Assembly (NCBI GenBank): GCA_913778765.1
Contig: CAJYXO010000145.1
Coordinates: 1 to 63,500 of the forward strand
Reading direction: 5' to 3'
Source of the DNA: an uncultured Massilia sp.
GTDB lineage: Bacteria; Pseudomonadota; Gammaproteobacteria; Burkholderiales; Burkholderiaceae_D
DNA: 63,500 nt
Shown piece by piece: positions 60,347-63,500 of the stretch. The notes under the pieces were generated by a model that was not told where the DNA came from, searched no databases, and saw only the letters and a program-made list of their open reading frames with translations. Numbering within the stretch: the stretch's first letter is position 1; each line of letters starts with the position of its first letter. The translations under genes and the position numbers were made by a program.

Positions 60347-61863
60347 GCTCGGCTGGGTTCGGGTTGGCTGGGCGCCACGGCCTTCGCGGCGGCGGCAGTC
60401 AGCCTGATCTTGACGACCACCATCGTGCCACCTCCGGGCGCCGGCGACAAGCTCAGCGTACCGCCCAGGGCTTTGGCCCGCTCGCTCATGCCGCGCAGGC
60501 CGAAGGATTGCGGCTTGAGGCGGTCGGCCGGGGTGATGCCGCGGCCATTATCGCAGATGGTGAGGGTCAGGTGCTGGCGCTGGCGGCGCAGCGAGACGGT
60601 CACGCGGGTCGCGCCGGCGTGCTTGGCGATGTTCGTCAGTGCTTCCTGGAAAATGCGGAACAGGGCGCTGGCGTGGTCCGGGTCGAGTTCGCCGTCGATG
60701 TCCTTGTCGGCGTCGCGGAAAACGCAGGCGATGCCCATCTGCTTTTCGAATTCGCGCGCCTGCCATTCCAGCGCGGCGACGATGCCGAGGTCGAGCGTCG
60801 ACGGCCGCAGGTCGAGCGAGATCCGGTGCACCGCATCGATGGTGCGGTCGACCAGGCTGTCCAGGTAATCCGCCTTTTCCCGCAGCGCGTCGTCCGGCGG
60901 CAGGCGCGCCGCCAGCATCGCCAGCGCCATCTTGATGGCCGTGAGGTTGCCGCCGAGGTCGTCGTGGATCTCGCGCGCGATGCGGGTGCGCTCCTGCTCC
61001 TTGACCTGCTCGCTGTGCTCGGCCAGCTCGGCCAGGCGCGCGCGCGAGCGCCGCGTCTCTTCCTGCTCCTGCTTGCTGGCCGTGATGTTGGTCATGATGC
61101 CGTCCCACTGCATGCCGCCGTCGGCCAGCGGGATCGGCGTGGCGCGCAGGTTGATCCACTTGACGTCGTTCCAGGTGTCCTCGATGCGGATCCGGCCTTC
61201 CCAGTTCCACACGCAGGCGCAATCGATCGAGGCCTGCATCGTGTCCTGGTAGCTCTTCCGGTCCTCGGGCAGGATCAGCTGGGCGAAGCGCTCCGGCGCC
61301 TGCTGCAGCTCGCTCACCGACAGGCCGAGCAGGGCGGCGCAGCCTTCGCTCAGGTAGGGAAAGGCGGTGCCGCCGTCCAGATGCCGCACGAACTGGTAGA
61401 CCAGGCCCGGGGTGTGGTCGACCACGGCGTTGAAGCGCATCTGGTACTGCTGCAGCGCGGCGCTGGCGGCGTGCGCCAGCGAGAGGTCGTCGCCGATGGC
61501 GAGGAACAGCGAGCGGCCGTCGCGCAACACGCGCAGGAAGCACAGCTTGATCGGATAGCGGCTGCCGTCGGCGCGCACGAAGCGGGTGGCCAGGCTGACC
61601 TGGGCGCCGACTTCCTGGCCCAGCGAGCCGAGCAGCGTCTTCAGCTCGGCCGCATCGAGCTCGGGCGCGAGGTCGAGCGGCGTCATGCCGGTCAATGCCG
61701 GCAGGTCGTGGCCGAGGTTCTGGCGCGCCGCCTGGTTGACGTCGGCCAGCAGCAGGGTATCGGCGTCGATCAGGTAGATTTCGGTATCCGCGGCCTGCAA
61801 GCTCGGGGCCAGACCCAGCGGGGCCGGTGCCGGGATCGGCGAGTCGTGCATGTCGTTGTTCAT
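60343..61863 (-). CDS. PAS-containing soluble sensor histidine kinase (HisKA_3 family)
   Basis: The 506-residue protein has no membrane segment. PAS-like domains lie at about 22-130 and 138-265. The HisKA_3 dimerisation helix follows with the phosphoacceptor His at 300 (AREIHDDLGGNL). The ATPase domain has DNGRGI and [24 protein letters not shown]. The start follows AAGGAAGAACAAG. It is the cognate kinase of the response regulator overlapping its 3' end and may respond to a cytoplasmic signal. Confidence 0.93.
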   Translation of the reverse strand: MNNDMHDSPIPAPAPLGLAPSLQAADTEIYLIDADTLLLADVNQAARQNLGHDLPALTGMTPLDLAPELDAAELKTLLGSLGQEVGAQVSLATRFVRADGSRYPIKLCFLRVLRDGRSLFLAIGDDLSLAHAASAALQQYQMRFNAVVDHTPGLVYQFVRHLDGGTAFPYLSEGCAALLGLSVSELQQAPERFAQLILPEDRKSYQDTMQASIDCACVWNWEGRIRIEDTWNDVKWINLRATPIPLADGGMQWDGIMTNITASKQEQEETRRSRARLAELAEHSEQVKEQERTRIAREIHDDLGGNLTAIKMALAMLAARLPPDDALREKADYLDSLVDRTIDAVHRISLDLRPSTLDLGIVAALEWQAREFEKQMGIACVFRDADKDIDGELDPDHASALFRIFQEALTNIAKHAGATRVTVSLRRQRQHLTLTICDNGRGITPADRLKPQSFGLRGMSERAKALGGTLSLSPAPGGGTMVVVKIRLTAAAAKAVAPSQPEPSRA

Positions 61864-61881
61864 CTTGTTCTTCCTTATGCG

Positions 61882-62460
61882 CTAGCGTCGGCGCGCGCGC
61901 CATTGGACGACGAAGCGGCGCAGCACGCGCCGGATGCGGCTGTCGTGGCGGCCGCGCTGGAGGCGCCACTGGCGCAGGGCGCGCCGCATGCGCCGCAGCA
62001 GCCGTGCCGCCTGGAGGTAGCCATGGCTGGCGCGCAGCCGCCCGATCCAGCGGTCCTTCAAGCGCATGAACCAGCCGTGGCAGCGCGCGAACCAGCCCAC
62101 CGCCAGCAGGGTCGGCAGGGTCAGCGCATACAGCCGCGCCACCACCGCCGCGCCGCCCAGCTTGGCGACGACGATGGTCATCACGCCCGACACCGCGTGC
62201 CCGTGCGCGATCGCGAGCAGGGCCAGCAGCTTGACCGGCAACAGCAGCAGCCCGGGCAGCACGAACAGGCACAGCGCGCCCCAGGGCGGCAGCACCCGCA
62301 CGCGCGCCTCCACCGCCACCAGCGGCGGCCAGCCGGCCAGCCCGGCGCCGAGGCGCGCGCCGGCGTCCCAGCACCACTCTTCCAGCAGCAGCAACAGGGC
62401 GGCGAGGTGCACCAGCGGCGCGAACAGCCGGGTGCGCGCAGTCGTCGTGGCTCGTGTCAT
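61882..62460 (-). CDS. membrane protein of unknown function
   Basis: The 192-residue protein starts at MTRATTTARTRLFAPLVHL; the longer frame overlaps greB and is rejected. Three or four hydrophobic segments (about 14-32, 58-80, 83-100, 108-125) are followed by a strongly basic Arg-rich C-terminal third (about 130-192). No domain is recognised. It lies 18 bases upstream of the kinase gene and may be co-transcribed with it. Confidence 0.72.
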   Translation of the reverse strand: MTRATTTARTRLFAPLVHLAALLLLLEEWCWDAGARLGAGLAGWPPLVAVEARVRVLPPWGALCLFVLPGLLLLPVKLLALLAIAHGHAVSGVMTIVVAKLGGAAVVARLYALTLPTLLAVGWFARCHGWFMRLKDRWIGRLRASHGYLQAARLLRRMRRALRQWRLQRGRHDSRIRRVLRRFVVQWRARRR

Positions 62461-62537
62461 GTCCGAATGATACGGGAAAAGGCGGAGCACGCCGCCGCGG
62501 CCGTGCCGCGTACGCATCACAATCGTGCGCTTAGGGC

Positions 62538-62543
62538 TACAAT
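62538..62543 (+). promoter_or_regulatory. -10 element TACAAT close to the greB start
   Basis: TACAAT ends 7 bases before the greB ATG, so a transcript from it would begin at or next to the start codon. No ribosome site precedes the ATG and the -35 region is weak (CATCAC). Confidence 0.4.
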
Positions 62544-62550
62544 AAGACTT

Positions 62551-63117
<567 letters not shown>

Positions 63118-63122
63118 TTTTC

Positions 63123-63500
63123 ATGAAACACTCTGCCGAGTCCGCACGCGCGCTCGATCCATTGGCCGCGCTGCGCTCGGCCACCAGCAGCCGCCACCAG
63201 GAGCTCGACAGCGGACTGCCGATCGCCGCCATCGATGCGTCCCTGGCCGATTACGCCTCGCACCTGGCAATGCTGCGCGCCTGGCTGGCGCCGCTGCAGG
63301 ACTGGCTGGCCGGCTTCGGCAACGGTCCGCAGTTCGACCAGGCGGCGCGGCTGGCCTTGATCGACGCCGACCTGGCCGAGCGCGGCATGCCGGCCGCGCC
63401 CGTGGTCGACGGCGACGCTTCGCACTGGCCGGCCGGCGCCAGTCCGGCCGGGCGCCGGGGCCGGACGCGTTCCCCGTCAGGTAGCGCAGCGGATGCGGGG
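63123..63500 (+). CDS. heme-oxygenase-like protein, N-terminal part (partial)
   Basis: The frame is open from the ATG at 63123, 5 bases after greB, to the window edge (126 codons). The visible part LDPLAALRSATSSRHQELDSGLPIAAIDASLADYASHLAMLRAWLAPLQDWLAGF resembles the first helices of bacterial biliverdin-forming heme oxygenases, with the candidate proximal His in SSRHQELD. The last 20 codons look less typical, and the distal helix with its glycine motif is not reached. Assignment is therefore tentative. Confidence 0.55.
   Translation, partial: MKHSAESARALDPLAALRSATSSRHQELDSGLPIAAIDASLADYASHLAMLRAWLAPLQDWLAGFGNGPQFDQAARLALIDADLAERGMPAAPVVDGDASHWPAGASPAGRRGRTRSPSGSAADAG

Noticed and set aside
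60364..62550. N-terminal extension of the greB frame across the kinase gene
   Set aside because: GreB has a clear ATG at 62551 at the family length; the upstream frame is a shadow of the kinase and membrane-protein genes.
63430..63500. Frameshift near the end of the heme-oxygenase-like gene
   Set aside because: The last codons look atypical, but neither other frame gives the expected continuation and the window ends too soon to judge.

Overview
The window is a GC-rich bacterial chromosome segment that carries almost a complete flagellum locus. Gene order (flhB-flhA-flhF-flhG-fliA-mot, flgN-flgM-flgA diverging from flgBCDEFGHIJKL, then fliRQPONMLKJIHGF facing fliE and fliTSD-flaG-fliC), protein similarity and repeat content suggest a betaproteobacterium of the Oxalobacteraceae, probably Massilia-like. 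This assignment is inferred by eye, not by a search.

Layout. 1-2545: end of a dTDP-L-rhamnose operon (rmlB partial, rmlD, rmlA, rmlC). 2645-10623: flagellar export gate, FlhF/FlhG, sigma-28 and a MotC/MotD stator, followed by a 1231-residue CheB-CheR-PAS protein. 14382-18509: an island with three secreted M35 (deuterolysin-like) metallopeptidases and a small secreted protein that resembles only their N-terminal domain. 18883-21417: a globin-coupled PAS-PAS-GGDEF-EAL protein. 21559-34190: flgN, flgM, flgA, then the flg rod/hook/junction operon. 34357-35544: two accessory genes. 35647-47127: the fli basal-body/export operon on the minus strand. 47231-55558: fliE, a YcgR brake, an FlhB C-domain paralogue, a second FliK-like protein, fliT, fliS, fliD, flaG and fliC. 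55948-57504: a diguanylate cyclase. 57856-59698: a small secreted protein overlapping a secreted zinc protease. 59699-62460: a two-component system and a membrane protein. 62551-63500: greB and the start of a heme-oxygenase-like gene.

Regulation. Sigma-28 promoters of the TAAA-N15-GCCGATAA type lie before flgM (perfect match), flgK, fliC and fliD, so the late class is FliA/FlgM controlled. A FlhDC-like inverted repeat lies between flgA and flgB. Two c-di-GMP enzymes and a PilZ brake flank the structural genes. Factor-independent terminators follow flhA, flaG and fliC.

Repeats. Three palindromic families are scattered between genes: a CGTCGTCCCCGCG... REP family, a GTGGGCTCGGCGAGCCCAC hairpin, and a GGGGTCAGAC family. 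They have entered gene boundaries, giving flgF its ribosome binding site, putting a palindrome between flgH and flgI, overlapping the flgL stop, and in one case coding for part of the FlgH signal region.

Most unusual points: the M35 triad with a standalone N-domain protein and a shared upstream palindrome; an FlhG that has lost its Walker A motif but keeps its FlhF-activating helix; a FlhB-C/FliK-like paralogue pair beside ycgR; and the repeat domestication inside the flg operon.
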